From NCBI RefSeq assembly GCF_025232395.1, contig NZ_CP065938.1:1798001-1862000 (forward strand): DNA of 64,000 bases. Reading direction: 5' to 3'. The stretch comes from Taurinivorans muris. Its GTDB lineage: Bacteria; Desulfobacterota; Desulfovibrionia; Desulfovibrionales; Desulfovibrionaceae. This document shows positions 16,836-24,773 of the stretch, piece after piece; the first letter of the stretch is position 1; every line of letters begins with the position of its first letter. The translations under genes and the position numbers were made by a program. Under the pieces are notes generated by a model that saw nothing but the letters and a program-made list of their open reading frames with translations, ran no database searches and had not been told where the DNA came from.

Positions 16836-17783
16836 TTATGAAGGCGTATTGCTTTTCCGCCATGCAAGGGCGGCGAGAAAGGCATGGATTACTGAAACGC
16901 CGGCTAAGGCGGTTATGCCTGAAGCGTCCTTATCCGGCAGAACTTCCACGAGATCCATGGCTGCCACGTCGATTTTTTTGCAGATTTTTCGGACCATGCA
17001 GAGGGCTTGCCGTGTTGAAAAGCCTTCCACTTCCGGGGTGCCTGTTCCCGGGGCGTATGAAGCGTCAAGAAAATCAATGTCAAAGGTTAAAAAAACAGGG
17101 CTTCCTTGCAGCCGCGCAATGGCTTCGGCGATAATTGCATCACAGCCCCTGTTGTGGAGTTCGTCGCCCAGGACGATCCGCAAGCCTTTGTTTTTGGGAT
17201 AATCCAAGATATGCTTGTCGTAAAGAGGTCCGCGTATGCCGATTTGTATGGATTTTTCCGGAATGATCAATCCTTCGTTGAGGGCATGGTAGAAAGGCGA
17301 GCCGTGGTTATAGGGTTTTCCGAAATATTCCGGAACGGTATCGCTGTGGGCGTCGAAATGGAGCAGTGCCGCAGGTCCTTTCGCTTCATGAAAAGCCCTC
17401 AGTTCCGCAAGGGTTATGCTGTGGTCGCCGCCTAAGACAACGGGAACGGTGTTTTCCTTGTAAAAGGGAAATAAGTGTTCCTGAATCTTGTCGAGGCTTT
17501 CCGCGGTGTATCCCGGAATTGTCGGGCAGTCGCCATAATCGGCGATTGTCAAATGTTCCAGAATATCCACATCCACGACGGGGCAATAGGGTTTGAGAAT
17601 AAGGGAAGCTTCGCGCAGGGCGGCAGGTCCGAATCTTGTTCCCGGTCTGAACGAGGTTGCCGTATCGAAAGGTACCCCGATGACGGAAACGTCCGCTTTT
17701 TGTCCGTCTGCCGCCTGAGGCAGGCGCATGAAGGTTCTAATGCCGGAAAATCTTGGTATTTCTAGTGAATTTACAGTCATCAT
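16836..17783 (-). CDS. Ureohydrolase of the agmatinase / guanidino-acid hydrolase family
   Basis: A binuclear-manganese hydrolase that releases urea from a guanidino compound. Metal motifs are GGDHS, FDAHSD and FDIDFLDASYAPGTGTPE, all intact; length 315. The agmatinase, guanidinobutyrase and guanidinopropionase branches cannot be separated by eye. It is the last gene of the dctPQM operon and starts 13 bases after the dctM stop. ATG 17783 is preferred (AGGA six bases upstream) to TTG 17789. TRAP binding proteins usually capture organic anions, so an acidic guanidino substrate such as guanidinobutyrate, guanidinopropionate or taurocyamine is more likely than the cation agmatine; that is inference. 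Confidence 0.88.
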   Translation of the reverse strand: MMTVNSLEIPRFSGIRTFMRLPQAADGQKADVSVIGVPFDTATSFRPGTRFGPAALREASLILKPYCPVVDVDILEHLTIADYGDCPTIPGYTAESLDKIQEHLFPFYKENTVPVVLGGDHSITLAELRAFHEAKGPAALLHFDAHSDTVPEYFGKPYNHGSPFYHALNEGLIIPEKSIQIGIRGPLYDKHILDYPKNKGLRIVLGDELHNRGCDAIIAEAIARLQGSPVFLTFDIDFLDASYAPGTGTPEVEGFSTRQALCMVRKICKKIDVAAMDLVEVLPDKDASGITALAGVSVIHAFLAALAWRKSNTPS

Positions 17784-17796
17784 ATTCAATCCTTTT

Positions 17797-19113
17797 TTAT
17801 CCGAAAATCAAGTCGGGAAGCCAAAGCACAAGCTGCGGGAACAAAATTAAAAGAATGAGAAGAAGCCCTTGCAGGAAAATGAACGGAACAGCTCCCCAAT
17901 AAATGTCTTTCAGGGTGACTTCTTTCGGCGCCACCGCCCGCATGTAAAATAAGTTGAGCCCGTACGGCGGTGTGATATACGCCATTTGCATATTGACAAC
18001 AAATAAAATGCCGAACCATACGGGGTCAAAACCCAAACCGATGATGATAGGGATATAAATGGGCATGCACATGAATAAAATGGCGATGTCGTCCATGAAC
18101 ATTCCTAAGATGAAAAACGAGATCTGAATAAGCGCCATGACGACAATGGGATTGGGGTCAAGTCCGAGGACAAGGGATTTGATCATTGTTGTCGCGCCAA
18201 GTCCGGTGTAAACTTTGCTGAAAATCAATGCCGCTATGATAAGGTATGCCGCAAAACCGCAAATAGCGAATGTTTGCCTGCAGCTGGCTTTGAGCATTTC
18301 CAAATTCAGGCGTTTTTTGATTGCGGCGCAGACAAGGGAGCCTGCCGCGCCGATGGCGGCTGCTTCTGTCGGAGAAGCCAAGCCCATGAAGATAGTGCCC
18401 AAGATAGAGAAAATAAGGGTTAATGGAAGCGCAAGTTCAAGAAGGGCTTTGGCTTTGATTTTGGTGCAGACGGGTTCCTCGGTTTCCATGGCGGGAGCAT
18501 AATCCGGCTTGAGCCATGCGAGGATGACGATATAAAGGATATAAATCAGCGAAAGCAAAATTCCGGGAACAATGCCGCCTGCAAAAAGCTTTCCGACCGA
18601 AACGCCGCTGATGAAGGCATACATGACCATCATCATGCTGGGAGGAATTAAAAAGCCCAATGCGCCGCCCGCCTGTACGATGCCGACAGCCAGTGATTTG
18701 TCATATTTTTTTTGGAGCATGGCAGGAACGGCGATAACGCCCATGGAGAGTACCGTCGCGGAACTTACTCCGAGCATGGCAGCCATCAATGCGCATAAAA
18801 GCATTGTTCCTATGCCCAATGCGCCGCGGAGCCTGCCCGAACACAAATGGACGGTGTCGAACAAATCCCTGCCTATTTTTGATTCATGAAGGACGAAGCC
18901 CATGAAAATAAAGAGCGGTACGGCGCTCAGGATAAGGTTGTTCATGAGGTCGACAGTTGCAAAATAAACGATGTCCAGCGCTTCAAAGCCCCAAAGGAAA
19001 ATTGCGGCAAGAGAGCCGACTGCACCGAGGCAGTAAACAATAGGCAGACCTGTTGCCATTAAAAGCAGCATGGAAAGAAACATGTATGCGGTGGTCGAAT
19101 ACGCGTCTATCAT
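17797..19113 (-). CDS. dctM: TRAP transporter large permease, DctM type
   Basis: The 438-residue, roughly 12-helix membrane subunit that couples sodium gradient to solute uptake. Hydrophobic segments fill the sequence, and the blocks GVSSATVLSMGVIAVPAMLQ, GFLIPPSMMMVMY, SPTEAAAIG and YITPPYGLNLFYM are characteristic of DctM. ATG 19113 overlaps the dctQ stop as ATGA and has GGAGG upstream; a longer frame to 19263 runs back through dctQ and is rejected. It works with dctQ and dctP upstream. Confidence 0.95.
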   Translation of the reverse strand: MIDAYSTTAYMFLSMLLLMATGLPIVYCLGAVGSLAAIFLWGFEALDIVYFATVDLMNNLILSAVPLFIFMGFVLHESKIGRDLFDTVHLCSGRLRGALGIGTMLLCALMAAMLGVSSATVLSMGVIAVPAMLQKKYDKSLAVGIVQAGGALGFLIPPSMMMVMYAFISGVSVGKLFAGGIVPGILLSLIYILYIVILAWLKPDYAPAMETEEPVCTKIKAKALLELALPLTLIFSILGTIFMGLASPTEAAAIGAAGSLVCAAIKKRLNLEMLKASCRQTFAICGFAAYLIIAALIFSKVYTGLGATTMIKSLVLGLDPNPIVVMALIQISFFILGMFMDDIAILFMCMPIYIPIIIGLGFDPVWFGILFVVNMQMAYITPPYGLNLFYMRAVAPKEVTLKDIYWGAVPFIFLQGLLLILLILFPQLVLWLPDLIFG

Positions 19114-19619
19114 AATTCCTCCCCGGTTATCGCAAGGTATGCGTTGCGGATGAAGTCGGAAACCGTTTGCGCGAAAGTCAGCACATAGGCTATGGGGATG
19201 AGGGCTTTCCAATGATAAATGGGCTGACCCCACGCGGATGTCGACACTTCTTTCAATTCCCATGATTCCATTGCGTATTTAAAGGTTAAAGAAATTATGC
19301 TGACGAAAAACGCCATGGTGAAAACATAGGTGAGGCAATGCACGGCGGCTTGCGTTCTGGGTTTCCATTTTGAAGAAAACAAATCGACGCCTACCTGCAC
19401 TTTTTCATAAACAGAGCAAGGTCCCGAATAAATCATATAGATACCGAAAATCATGGAACTCAGTTCCGCCCCCCAAACCGTCGGGGAATGGAACGCATAG
19501 CGCATGACCACCTCAAAAAGCATGATGCCGATCAATGGAAGAATGAGCCACATTGTGAACGATGTGATAAAACGGTTCGTTTTATCAATGCATTCCACAA
19601 TTCTTTTTATTGTCATCAT
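19110..19619 (-). CDS. dctQ: TRAP transporter small permease, DctQ type
   Basis: A 169-residue protein with four predicted transmembrane helices; it partners DctM in the cytoplasmic membrane. The block WGAELSSMIFGIYMIY is typical of DctQ. It starts ATGATG at 19619 with AGGACG upstream and overlaps dctM by four bases, showing tight coupling. It sits 65 bases after dctP. Confidence 0.92.
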   Translation of the reverse strand: MMTIKRIVECIDKTNRFITSFTMWLILPLIGIMLFEVVMRYAFHSPTVWGAELSSMIFGIYMIYSGPCSVYEKVQVGVDLFSSKWKPRTQAAVHCLTYVFTMAFFVSIISLTFKYAMESWELKEVSTSAWGQPIYHWKALIPIAYVLTFAQTVSDFIRNAYLAITGEEL

Positions 19620-19684
19620 AATACGTCCTTTTCCGCTGATGTTGCAAAAAAGTCAGGGCGGCTTGCCGCCCTGAGCCCTCATGG

Positions 19685-20683
19685 TTAGAGTCTTCCTTTT
19701 TCTTTGGCGAACTGTTTCAAAATTTCTACGCCTTTCGCAAATTCAGGAGAGCGTTTCGCTTCCTCGTCCCATACTTTGATTGCGGCTTGGAGGATTTCTT
19801 TTTGGTCTTCCGCGGAGAAAGACGTTGTCTTGTCTTTGAACGTGGTTCCGATAACGCGCATGCTTTCGTTCGCCGTGAAGAAATAGTAATCGTTTACGGC
19901 GCAGTCGGCGGCGGCTCTGAAAATGGCTTTAATGTCGTCAGGGAAAGAATCCCAAAGTTTTTTATTGATGATCAGCGTGTCGGTGATTGGGTCGATGAGC
20001 GGCGTCGTATTGATATATCGGGCGACTTCGTAATATTTGGTTTCTTCGTATTCAAACGCGTTTCCGTACAGAACGCCGTCAATCTGTCCGGTTGAAAGCG
20101 CCATGTAAATATCTTCCACTGGAAGGTTCACACAGCTCACGCCCAAATTGGTGAGCATTTTTGCTGCTGCGCCCACCGCCCTGATTTTTAATTTTCTCAG
20201 TTCATCAAGGGAGCTGACCGGGGTTTTGGTCAGGAGCTGGTATGCGGAAGCTCTGGTCGGCCCGAGATACACCACTCCGGCGTTTTCATACTGCTTTTCA
20301 AAAATTTCTTTCAATCCTCTGTGCTTATAGAGGATTTGCGCTTCCGTGGCGTCCATCCAAGCCATGGGAAGTCCGGATTCCAACGTGCCTGTCTTCATTT
20401 CCGCAAAATGGTGGCCCATGCCGTGTCCGATGTCGATCATGCCAGTTTTAACGGATTTCAGGATATTGCCGGAGCCGACAAGTTCTCCGCCGGAGAAAAT
20501 TTGAATGTCGACCCTGCCGTTTGACATGGCTTTTACGTTATCCGCAAACCCTTTGGCGATTTGCAGGGTTGTCGCCGGATAATATGTCTGTAATTTAAGG
20601 TTGTAGTCAGCGGCTTGGGAAATACCGGCGGACAGCAAAACCGCGGCGCATGCCGCTAACGCTTGTTTCAATAATTTTTTCAT
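19685..20683 (-). CDS. dctP: TRAP transporter periplasmic solute-binding protein, DctP type
   Basis: A 332-residue exported receptor. The start at 20683 follows GGAGGAACGT; the longer frame to 20728 begins inside the operator region. The signal peptide ends near SAGISQAADY. The core has the DctP features: KAMSNGRVDIQIFSGGELVG, an RAVGAA stretch supplying the arginine that usually salt-bridges a substrate carboxylate (or sulfonate), and GQIDGVLYG. It captures an acidic solute in the periplasm for DctQM. It is the first gene of the operon, controlled by the palindrome at 20727-20742. Confidence 0.93.
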   Translation of the reverse strand: MKKLLKQALAACAAVLLSAGISQAADYNLKLQTYYPATTLQIAKGFADNVKAMSNGRVDIQIFSGGELVGSGNILKSVKTGMIDIGHGMGHHFAEMKTGTLESGLPMAWMDATEAQILYKHRGLKEIFEKQYENAGVVYLGPTRASAYQLLTKTPVSSLDELRKLKIRAVGAAAKMLTNLGVSCVNLPVEDIYMALSTGQIDGVLYGNAFEYEETKYYEVARYINTTPLIDPITDTLIINKKLWDSFPDDIKAIFRAAADCAVNDYYFFTANESMRVIGTTFKDKTTSFSAEDQKEILQAAIKVWDEEAKRSPEFAKGVEILKQFAKEKGRL

Positions 20684-20726
20684 ACGTTCCTCCATTAAAA
20701 ACAAAGAAAATGTTTTATGTTGTTTC

Positions 20727-20742
20727 AACTGATATATCAGTT
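20727..20742. promoter_or_regulatory. 16-bp perfect palindromic operator of the TRAP operon
   Basis: AACTGATATATCAGTT is self-complementary. It lies 44 bases upstream of dctP and in the intergenic region shared with the divergent GntR gene, the usual place for a FadR-type operator. Confidence 0.65.
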
Positions 20743-20929
20743 AACTTATCTATATAAAAATTTTTAAAAAAAGAAAAGCCTTTTTTAAAAAATTCTGTGA
20801 TTTTGTTTGCGAAATAAATATAACCTCTTATAATTATATATTTTTCTGAAAGATAAATTGTATTTTTGTTGTTGACTTGATGTTTTATTTGATATACTTA
20901 TGAAAAGCATAATGATAAAAGGAAGATAT

Positions 20930-21604
20930 ATGATACAGCCAATTCATTCCGAAGGGTCCGCACGTGAAAAAGTTTATGAATATTTGCTGAAACAAATGCG
21001 TGACGGCGTGCTTCTTCCGGGAAGCACGCTGAATTTGAAAGATATCAGCAAAAAGCTCGCCATGAGCAGCACTCCTTTGAGGGATTCGCTCATCAAGCTT
21101 GAAGCGGAAGGGTTCCTGACCATTTATCCGCGCAGCAAAGTTGTGATCAATTCTTTGGAATATGAGGATTTTCCTTTTTTATACAGCACCATCGGAACGC
21201 TTGAAGCGCTGCTCATAATGAGCTCCCTGCATTTTTACACGCCGGAGCATTTGGAATATCTTTACCTGAAAAATGAAGAAATGAGAAATGCCTTGAATGA
21301 GGACGACATGGTCACATATGACAAATGCCATTATGAATTTCATGATGTTTTCACCGAGCTTGGCAAAAATGTTTTCGCCGAACGCATTATCACGCCTATC
21401 AAAAACAGGCTTTGGGACTTTCCCCGCAAGAATTTCATCAGGGAATGGTATCAAAACGCGATTAAAGAGCATGGGCAGATTGTTGATTCCATAAAGGAAA
21501 AGAATATTGCCAAGCTTGAATACATTATCAAGCAAATCCACTGGGGAATTGATTATAATCTGCATTATATCAAAAAAGCCTACGGCGTTTCAAAAAACGA
21601 CTGA
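20930..21604 (+). CDS. GntR-family regulator with FCD-type ligand domain
   Basis: A 224-residue transcription factor. A winged helix (residues 10-75: REKVYEYLLKQMRDG, DISKKLAMSSTPLRDSLIKL) is followed by an all-helical FCD-like domain with acidic and His residues placed for metal and carboxylate binding (HYEFHDVF, EHGQIVDSI). ATG 20930 has AAAAGGAAG upstream; ATG 20900 has none. It is divergent from dctP and most likely represses the TRAP-ureohydrolase operon until its substrate or a metabolite is bound. Confidence 0.88.
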   Translation: MIQPIHSEGSAREKVYEYLLKQMRDGVLLPGSTLNLKDISKKLAMSSTPLRDSLIKLEAEGFLTIYPRSKVVINSLEYEDFPFLYSTIGTLEALLIMSSLHFYTPEHLEYLYLKNEEMRNALNEDDMVTYDKCHYEFHDVFTELGKNVFAERIITPIKNRLWDFPRKNFIREWYQNAIKEHGQIVDSIKEKNIAKLEYIIKQIHWGIDYNLHYIKKAYGVSKND

Positions 21605-21646
21605 AATTGAATGTTGCGGAAAAATGCTTGTTTTGCGATAATACGC

Positions 21647-21873
21647 ATGGAAGCGGTTTTAAATTTATCTGATGTATCAGTTTATATAATAGCTAATGTG
21701 TCTATGCTTCACCATCAAATCATGCCTGAAGCAATTATGAAAAAGGTTTTGATTTGGAAACAGCCCAGTCCGTCCTTTTTAAAGTGACTGAAAGAGAAAT
21801 TATCAATATGGTTAATGCCATAGAAACAGCTTCGTTAATGCATACTGTTAATTCACCGGTATTGGATGAATAG
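21647..21873 (+). pseudogene. Small frameshifted reading frame of unknown function
   Basis: Two adjacent frames join to a plausible ~75-residue protein. The first begins ATG 21647 (MEAVLNLSDVSVYIIANVS...MPEAIMK) and shifts at the AAAAA run near 21738. It continues KGFDLETAQSVLFKVTERE and ends SPVLDE at 21873. The total length is 3n+2, as expected from one lost base. No ribosome site is obvious. Its length and helical pattern recall short motility-linked proteins, but I do not recognise it. It may be a decayed gene or a sequencing slip. Confidence 0.35.
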
Positions 21874-21902
21874 TTAGATGCAAAACTTAAAAGAATGTGA
21901 AT

Positions 21903-21937
21903 AAAAAGCGGCTTGGAATACTTTCAAGCCGCTTTTT
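21903..21937. terminator. Bidirectional intrinsic terminator
   Basis: AAAAAGCGGCTTG pairs with CAAGCCGCTTTTT around a nine-base loop, between the small frameshifted frame and the convergent ybaK gene. Confidence 0.9.
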
Positions 21938-22051
21938 GGGTATTCTTTGAACGGCTTTTCAGCTTGCAAGAGGTGTGTTTTATTTTTTATCGGGCGTGAT
22001 GAATTTAATATTGTTATCGATATGAATAGTACAATATTTCTGCATATCGGA

Positions 22052-22537
22052 TTAATCGTTCTTGGGTTCATTCCAATTTTTGCAAACATCTACCCATGCC
22101 GTCATTTGGGCATATTGTTCAAGTTCCGGAATGGTCAGCTCGATGGCGCTGTTATCACTTCCGCAAGCGGGAAAAACGGTTTGAAACCGTTTCAATGATT
22201 CATCAAGGTAAACGTCAATATTTTCATTGACAGCAAAAGGGCAAACGCCTCCTGCTTTATGCCCGATTATTGTTTCGGTGTCTTCAGGCAAAAGCATTTT
22301 CGCTTTTGTTTTGAATTGGGCTTTGTATTTTGAATTGTCGATTTTGGCGTCGCCGGCAGCCACAATCAATATGGGGTGTTCATTGACCGAAAAGGAAAGT
22401 GTTTTGGCAATTCTGCACGGTTCACAGTGCAGGGCTTGAGCGGCAAGCTCAATGGTTGCGCTGGAAACTTTAAATTCCTGTATTTTGTTTTCCATGCCGA
22501 ATTTTTTAAAATACGCTTTGACTTTTTCTATTGCCAT
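22052..22537 (-). CDS. ybaK: YbaK/ProX-type aminoacyl-tRNA deacylase
   Basis: A 161-residue single-domain editing protein related to the INS domain of prolyl-tRNA synthetase. It hydrolyses mischarged tRNA such as Cys-tRNA(Pro) in trans. The signature GHKAGGVCPFA and a conserved Lys in the SKYKAQFKTKAKM region are present. ATG 22537 (AGGAAAATTGA upstream) is preferred to an in-frame TTG six bases earlier. It stands alone. Confidence 0.88.
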   Translation of the reverse strand: MAIEKVKAYFKKFGMENKIQEFKVSSATIELAAQALHCEPCRIAKTLSFSVNEHPILIVAAGDAKIDNSKYKAQFKTKAKMLLPEDTETIIGHKAGGVCPFAVNENIDVYLDESLKRFQTVFPACGSDNSAIELTIPELEQYAQMTAWVDVCKNWNEPKND

Positions 22538-22713
22538 ATTCAATTTTCCTGTTTACTGCAAGTATGATACGTCACAAGAAACGGTTAGAACATACTTTTC
22601 CGTTTGTGTACTTGAATGTATACCGACTTTTTGAAGAGCGCAAGAAAAATTATATGCATTGTGCGTTCAATTTATTGTTTTAATTTTATTTTTTAAATGA
22701 AAAACCCCTCGCC

Positions 22714-22770
22714 GCGAACCGCTTCTCAAGTATTGGTTTGGCTGTGCCCGATAAATGGGGTGCGGTTCGC
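22714..22770. repeat. Inverted repeat with 9-bp arms
   Basis: GCGAACCGC (22714-22722) and GCGGTTCGC (22762-22770) are separated by 39 bases, immediately downstream of the first transporter gene (minus strand). It may act as a terminator or an mRNA-stabilising stem; there is no U-run. Confidence 0.45.
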
Positions 22771-22800
22771 CGCAAGCGGCTTTGTTTTTTCAGAGATATG

Positions 22801-24267
22801 TCAGAACACCAAAAAACCTACCGGAATGCCCACAACACACACGCAAAGGAAAATGACAATCACTCCGGGGACGACATATGTATAAATATCCTTTGTAGTT
22901 ACCCATTCACTGTTGCCGAACATGAGGGCTGACATGGGGGAGCCCGCCGGGGTGAGCATGGCGAGCGCCAGGCAGAAAATCATCAAAACGGTAATCATTG
23001 CGGGGTTGACGTTTATGGCTACCGCAAAGGGGTAAACGATAGAGAACAAAATTCCTCCGCAAATTGCATTGTTCATGAACTGGGTGGAAATAATGGTTAT
23101 GAGTATGACAAGGAAAATGAAAAGGTTCGGTGAGAGTCCGGTAAACAAAATGCTGAATTTTTCAACCAAAAAGGCATTGATGCCTGTGCTTTCGGCATTG
23201 AGCGCCGCGGTAAAGGGAAGCATGGCGGCGGTCAGGAAAATGCAGTCCCATTGCACGTCGCTGGAAGACTTTCTGATGTTGATCATTGGCTTATTATTAA
23301 AGCGCAGGAATACGAATATGCCGAGGATAAGGAACGTCACGCCGTGCGCTCCGATACCCCGCAGTATCTTTGTGACAGCCCATGTTTTCGGCATGATGCT
23401 GGGAGCTATCAATAAGATAACCAATAAAACAAGCATGGAAATGATGATTTTTTGATTGGTGTTGATTTCCAAATCTTTCGGGTCGAAGGAATCTTGAGTG
23501 ACGAGCTTCAGCTTTTCAACATCCAAGCGGAAAAGAAATTTGCCCAAAAGAACATAACCGGTAATGGCGGCAATACTGATAGGAAGCGTCAGCGCAATAT
23601 ACAGGGAATATTCAAGCTGATAGCCCGCCGTATTTGCGAACATGCCCAAAACAACCATTTGAAGCACTTTCCAAGGAAACAGCGCCAAACCGATAAGGCT
23701 GGAATAAACGACGCCGACCACCATGTAAGAGGATAGGGGATTGCCCGCTTTGTATCCTAATTGGTTGAGAATGCAGTATAAAATCCCCCAGCCCACGACA
23801 ATGGTCGGTACGGATGACGTCATTGCCGACATAAGGAAAATGGTGAAGAAAAAGGTGAAAATCAAAATCCAAGGTTTTCCCAAAACGAATTTCCGTGAAA
23901 TGAAATAGGTGGCGATGAATTTGCTTACGCCTGCGGAATCAACCAGTGAAGCGATTAAAAGCATGCCCCACATGAGAAGGACGGTATTGTTGCCAAAGCC
24001 GCTTTTCATAAGCGTGTCAAGCGGTGCGTAGCCGGTCAGGCTCAGTGCTATCATTCCCAATATGCTGGGCCATATTTGGTCGACAAAAGTCCAGCCGTAG
24101 AGCAGCGCAAGGAATATTCCCAAAATTTTCATTCCAAGGGGAGTGATGGGGGCTATGGGAGGCAAATAACCGAAACCGAACATAATGGCTATTGTGATGA
24201 ATGCGTTGATATAATAGCGTATGTTTTTAGATTGTAGTGCAGTATTTTGGGTTGTTGTCGCTTCCAT
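22801..24267 (-). CDS. Anion permease, DASS/SLC13-like (redox module 1)
   Basis: A 488-residue inner-membrane protein with about 12 hydrophobic segments. GFGNNTVLLMWGMLL, SAMTSSVPTIVVGWG and LTPAGSPMSALMFGNSEW match the hairpin and helix-break regions of the divalent-anion/sodium symporter group of the ion transporter superfamily, which carries dicarboxylates, tricarboxylates or sulfate. It starts with GAGAGG upstream. It lies 258 bases after the ferredoxin gene on the same strand, with a strong hairpin between. Context suggests uptake, or substrate/product exchange, for the flavoprotein of module 1. The substrate is unknown. Confidence 0.87.
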   Translation of the reverse strand: MEATTTQNTALQSKNIRYYINAFITIAIMFGFGYLPPIAPITPLGMKILGIFLALLYGWTFVDQIWPSILGMIALSLTGYAPLDTLMKSGFGNNTVLLMWGMLLIASLVDSAGVSKFIATYFISRKFVLGKPWILIFTFFFTIFLMSAMTSSVPTIVVGWGILYCILNQLGYKAGNPLSSYMVVGVVYSSLIGLALFPWKVLQMVVLGMFANTAGYQLEYSLYIALTLPISIAAITGYVLLGKFLFRLDVEKLKLVTQDSFDPKDLEINTNQKIIISMLVLLVILLIAPSIMPKTWAVTKILRGIGAHGVTFLILGIFVFLRFNNKPMINIRKSSSDVQWDCIFLTAAMLPFTAALNAESTGINAFLVEKFSILFTGLSPNLFIFLVILITIISTQFMNNAICGGILFSIVYPFAVAINVNPAMITVLMIFCLALAMLTPAGSPMSALMFGNSEWVTTKDIYTYVVPGVIVIFLCVCVVGIPVGFLVF

Positions 24268-24441
24268 AAAATCCTCTCAAAAGGTGATTTTCAACTGTCG
24301 AGCTTGTGATTTTTTTATTTTATCACATTAAAAATTTTTTTATTGCCGTTGTCAGCAACTTATTTTTATTGCTCCCAGCTGATTTAATGTGCTGATTTAA
24401 TGTACGGAAAAAGAATGTGAAAAAGATACGGCGTTTTTCCG

Positions 24442-24473
24442 CTCTGACATGCAAAAAAAATTGCATGTCAGAG
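24442..24473 (-). terminator. Perfect 13-bp hairpin between ferredoxin and transporter genes of module 1
   Basis: CTCTGACATGCAA and TTGCATGTCAGAG enclose AAAAAA. On the minus strand it follows the ferredoxin stop and lacks a clean U-run after the stem, so it may attenuate readthrough or stabilise the upstream mRNA. Confidence 0.65.
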
Positions 24474-24525
24474 TGTTGTTATGGGTTAACGTGCCGGATA
24501 TGTATCGGCGTTTTGTTTGCAGGAT

Positions 24526-24723
24526 TCAAACTCTTGTGTAAAGAGGAAATTCAAAGCTGATTGCTTCGTGTTCGCAGGCGATACGGCAGCAGCCGCAGTG
24601 CCAGCATTCGTTCGGAAAACGCACTTCCGGTTTTTTTTCACCCATTTCAAGCAAATATCCTGGGCAGCGTGTCACACATTTACGGCATTTTTTACATTTT
24701 GTTGCGTCAAAAACAGGAGGCAT
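24526..24723 (-). CDS. AprB-like 2x[4Fe-4S] ferredoxin (redox module 1)
   Basis: A 65-residue cytoplasmic ferredoxin with eight cluster cysteines in two sets: CKKCRKCVTRCP (residues 10-21) and CWHCGCCRIACE (residues 40-51). The second block and the following EAISFEFP resemble the cluster region of adenylylsulfate reductase beta subunits, but the long AprB C-terminal tail is missing. It starts MPPVF, as its module 2 relative does. It follows the flavoprotein gene by 50 bases with AAGGAG upstream and probably carries electrons to or from its FAD. Confidence 0.92.
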   Translation of the reverse strand: MPPVFDATKCKKCRKCVTRCPGYLLEMGEKKPEVRFPNECWHCGCCRIACEHEAISFEFPLYTRV

Positions 24724-24773
24724 ATCTTACTCCTTTTAAGGTTATTTTTAATTGCTTATTGATATTTCAAGCC

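Noticed and set aside
21669-21680. CTGATGTATCAG as a second GntR operator
   Set aside because: It resembles the operator at 20727 but lies within the frame of the small frameshifted gene and away from any promoter; probably chance or weak.
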